Shown: positions 32,031 through 35,433 of the stretch, one piece after another
Layout: each line of letters begins with the position of its first letter
Position numbering within the stretch: the first letter of the stretch is position 1
Assembly: GCA_003135415.1 (NCBI GenBank)
Contig: PLBP01000003.1
Coordinates: 1 to 35,433 of the forward strand
Length of the DNA: 35,433 nucleotides
Source of the DNA: Hyphomicrobiales bacterium
GTDB lineage: Bacteria > Pseudomonadota > Alphaproteobacteria > Rhizobiales > Xanthobacteraceae
Reading direction: 5' to 3'
The notes under the pieces: generated by a model
Databases searched by the model: none
Seen by the model: only the letters and a program-made list of their open reading frames with translations
What the model was told of the DNA's origin: nothing
Translations under genes and position numbers: made by a program

Positions 32031-32948
32031 ATGAGTAAAGCCGGCCCTCCCCGACACGACCCGGTTCCGATCGGCGAGGTTGCAGAACCCCCCTTCGTCC
32101 GGCTTCCCGATCCGAGCCGCATCTTTGCCGAGCGTGCTGAGCGCTTCGCGGCGCTCGCCTCCAACCATCCGCTCGCGTCCTATCTCCTTTTTCTCGCAGC
32201 ACTCTGCGAGGCGCAGCACAAGGCGCAAGACGGCGCGCTCGAGCCGGAACTGCCGCCCGCCGACGCCATTGCGCGCGCGCGCGAGTTCAACATGCCGCCC
32301 TTAGACCGCAACCGCTTTACCGCGAGCGCGGAATTCGACGCGACATTCGGCCGTCTCCTCGGGCTCGCGGAGGCGATCGAAAAGCCCGCCGCCGCCGCCG
32401 AGGCGCTTGCGCGCGTGGCCGGCGCCGATGCGGCTCAGCGCGACGCCATGATCCGCAACGTGCTCGCCGACTCGATTCCGGTGGAGCATCTCGCCGATCA
32501 CGTTTATGCCGCGGCAGCGATGCAGCTTCATTTCGCCCGCCTCGCGACGCGGCTCGACGACAAGCGGCTCGTTCCGGTCGGCGACGGTGCCTGCCCCGCT
32601 TGCGGCGCGCCGCCGGTCTCGTCGATGGTCGTCGGCTGGCCGCGCGCGCACGGCACGCGTTTCTGCGCCTGCTCGCTTTGCGGCACGCTGTGGAACTATG
32701 TCCGCATCAAATGCACGATCTGCGCTTCGACGGCGGGTATCTCCTATCAGGAGATCGACGGCGGGCCGGAGGCGGTGAAAGCCGAGATTTGCGACTCATG
32801 CAAAAGCTACGTGAAGATTCTTTACCAGCTGAAGGATCCGGCGCTGGAGCCGGTCGCCGACGACGTTGCTTCGCTCGGCCTCGACCTCCTGGTGCGGGAG
32901 GCTGGCTATCGCCGCGGCGGGGTCAACCCCTTCCTGCTTGGATATTGA
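32031..32948 (+). CDS. fdhE: Formate dehydrogenase accessory protein FdhE
   Basis: A 305-residue cytosolic maturation protein needed for active respiratory formate dehydrogenases. The N-terminal half is helical (for example SYLLFLAALCEAQHKAQDGA). The C-terminal half holds the rubredoxin-like cysteine pairs of the family: CPACGAPPVSSMV, FCACSLCGTLW, KCTICAST and EICDSCKSYVKI, then the closing DLLVREAGYRRGGVNPFLLG. All eight motif cysteines are present. The start at 32031 lies 78 bases after fdoI, and selA follows after 11 bases. Confidence 0.94.
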   Translation: MSKAGPPRHDPVPIGEVAEPPFVRLPDPSRIFAERAERFAALASNHPLASYLLFLAALCEAQHKAQDGALEPELPPADAIARAREFNMPPLDRNRFTASAEFDATFGRLLGLAEAIEKPAAAAEALARVAGADAAQRDAMIRNVLADSIPVEHLADHVYAAAAMQLHFARLATRLDDKRLVPVGDGACPACGAPPVSSMVVGWPRAHGTRFCACSLCGTLWNYVRIKCTICASTAGISYQEIDGGPEAVKAEICDSCKSYVKILYQLKDPALEPVADDVASLGLDLLVREAGYRRGGVNPFLLGY

Positions 32949-32959
32949 GGGCGCGAAGG

Positions 32960-34376
<1,417 letters not shown>

Positions 34377-34390
<14 letters not shown>

Positions 34391-35171
34391 GCGAGTCTCC
34401 CCTGTCGCCGCGAAAGACGATCCGCCGCTCGCCGAGCGAATGGCGGCAGCCTACGACGCCTCGATTCGCGGCGATTACGCCGCCGCGCTCGAAATCTGGG
34501 GTCCGCTTGCGCATGCGGGGATTGCGCGCGCGCAGAATAATATCGGCGCCTGCTTCGCCGAAGGTCTGGGCGTCGAGCGTGATGCCGCGATGGCCGCGCG
34601 CTGGCTCTCGCTCTCGGCGGAAGCCGGCGACGCAGTGGGCCTCCGAAATTACGCCGCGCTCTATTTCAAGGGCGACGGCGTCGACCAGAACTACGTGCGC
34701 GCCGCCGAATTGTATCGCGCCGCCGCCGAAAAAGGCGATGCGCCCGCGCAAGACATGCTGAGTTGGATGCTGCTCGAAGGTGACGCGATCCCGCTCGACA
34801 TAGTGGAAGCGAGGCGATGGGCGCTCGCCGCGGCCGAGCAGGATATCGCCGCCGCCATGACGCGGCTCGGCATGATCTATCACAACGCGCTCGGCGTCGA
34901 GCGCGATCCCGCGGCAGCCGCGCACTGGTGGCAGCGCGCCGCCGAGCGCGGCGATACCGACGGCCAGGCGATGCTGGGTGCCGCCATTTACCTCGGCGCC
35001 GGCGTTCCGCGCGAAGGGTTGGCGGCGCTCGCATGGTTGCTCCGCGCGCAACGCGGCGGCAGCGCGCTCGCCACGCCTTTTCTTCAGCCAGCTCGTGCGC
35101 TTCTGTCGCCCGCGGAAGTGGCGGAAGCCGAACGCCGCGCCGCCGCACCTTTGCCGGAGGTCACCCAATGA
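34377..35171 (+). CDS. Sel1-like (TPR-type) repeat protein
   Basis: A 264-residue protein with no obvious signal peptide, made mostly of five to six Sel1-like repeats of about 36 residues from roughly residue 22. Examples are [38 protein letters not shown] and [20 protein letters not shown], with the expected A..LG..Y..G.GV..D pattern. Such repeats bind proteins. The gene starts 14 bases inside selA and overlaps selB by four bases, so all three are translationally coupled. That suggests a role in selenoprotein synthesis or formate dehydrogenase assembly, but none is established that I know of. The name Sel1 is unrelated to selenium. Confidence 0.88.
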
Positions 35172-35433
35172 TTATTGGCACCGCCGGCCATATCGATCAC
35201 GGCAAGACCTCGCTCGTACAGGCGCTGACGGGGGTCGATACCGACCGCCTGAAGGAGGAAAAAGCGCGCGGCATTTCGATCGACCTCGGCTTTGCCTATT
35301 TCCCGGCGGCGGATGGCTCTGTCCTCGGCTTTGTCGACGTGCCGGGGCATGAGCGCTTCATCCACAACATGCTCGCGGGCGCGACCGGCATCGATTTCGT
35401 CTTGTTCACCATCGCCGCCGACGACGGCGTGAT
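35168..35433 (+). CDS. selB: Selenocysteine-specific elongation factor SelB (5' part)
   Basis: The first 88 codons of SelB, cut by the window edge. It shows the translational GTPase motifs: G1 in [19 protein letters not shown], the switch I region [20 protein letters not shown] and G3 in [18 protein letters not shown]. The combination RLKEEK.RG(I)SIDLGFA is the SelB version of these motifs. SelB binds selenocysteyl-tRNA and the SECIS hairpin to recode UGA. Its ATG overlaps the stop of the Sel1-repeat gene (ATGA). Confidence 0.96.
   Translation, partial: MIIGTAGHIDHGKTSLVQALTGVDTDRLKEEKARGISIDLGFAYFPAADGSVLGFVDVPGHERFIHNMLAGATGIDFVLFTIAADDGV

Overview
The window reads as a piece of an alphaproteobacterial chromosome, most likely Hyphomicrobiales (Rhizobiales) near Bradyrhizobium and relatives. 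The signs are degenerate intergenic repeats built on TGTCCGCT/AGCGGACA units whose chance ORFs carry strings like FWHLAD, several small hypothetical proteins of rhizobial type, candidate EcfG-type stress promoters, and an fdoGHI-fdhE-selA-selB operon of rhizobial layout. No species is claimed.

Region 1 (1-8.3 kb) is a mosaic of short, mostly unrelated genes separated by the repeats: csbD and a small membrane protein (both with EcfG-like promoters), a KgtP-like 2-oxoglutarate permease bracketed by direct repeats, three small hypotheticals, an SRAP/YedK DNA-protein crosslink protein, a YitT-family membrane protein, a ribbon-helix-helix protein and an isoprenylcysteine-methyltransferase-like membrane protein. 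It also holds two decayed genes (a CHAT protease tail and an M50 site-2 protease without its HExxH), a DUF3309 protein and an AT-richer orphan gene.

Region 2 (8.85-22.1 kb) is the unusual part: seven co-directional genes, all predicted to be exported or membrane-anchored. Sub-cluster 1 encodes a WD40-caspase fusion, a trypsin-type protease with a zymogen-like activation site, two secreted or anchored proteins of unknown function, and a second, V8-like S1 protease. Sub-cluster 2 encodes a membrane-anchored Rossmann/RyR-domain protein and a secreted caspase fused to a formylglycine-generating-enzyme (FGE)-like domain. A 116-118 bp imperfect direct repeat brackets sub-cluster 2. Just beyond lie a DoxX protein, a 50-codon remnant of glnII (type II glutamine synthetase) with its terminator, and a Tat-exported serpin whose predicted P1 residue is arginine, matching the specificity of the trypsin-type protease. 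My hypothesis is an extracytoplasmic proteolytic cascade (caspase, trypsin, serpin brake, RyR sensor) that could act in conflict or stress responses.

Region 3 (24.4-35.4 kb) is high-GC metabolic DNA. On the minus strand are a TlpA-like thioredoxin, a Tat-exported transglutaminase-like protein, a TusA-like protein and a small secreted protein. Divergent from them is a tightly packed formate dehydrogenase operon: fdoG with an in-frame UGA selenocysteine codon and a recognisable SECIS hairpin, fdoH, fdoI, fdhE, selA, a Sel1-repeat gene and the start of selB. The operon therefore encodes both the selenoenzyme and two of the factors needed to decode its UGA.
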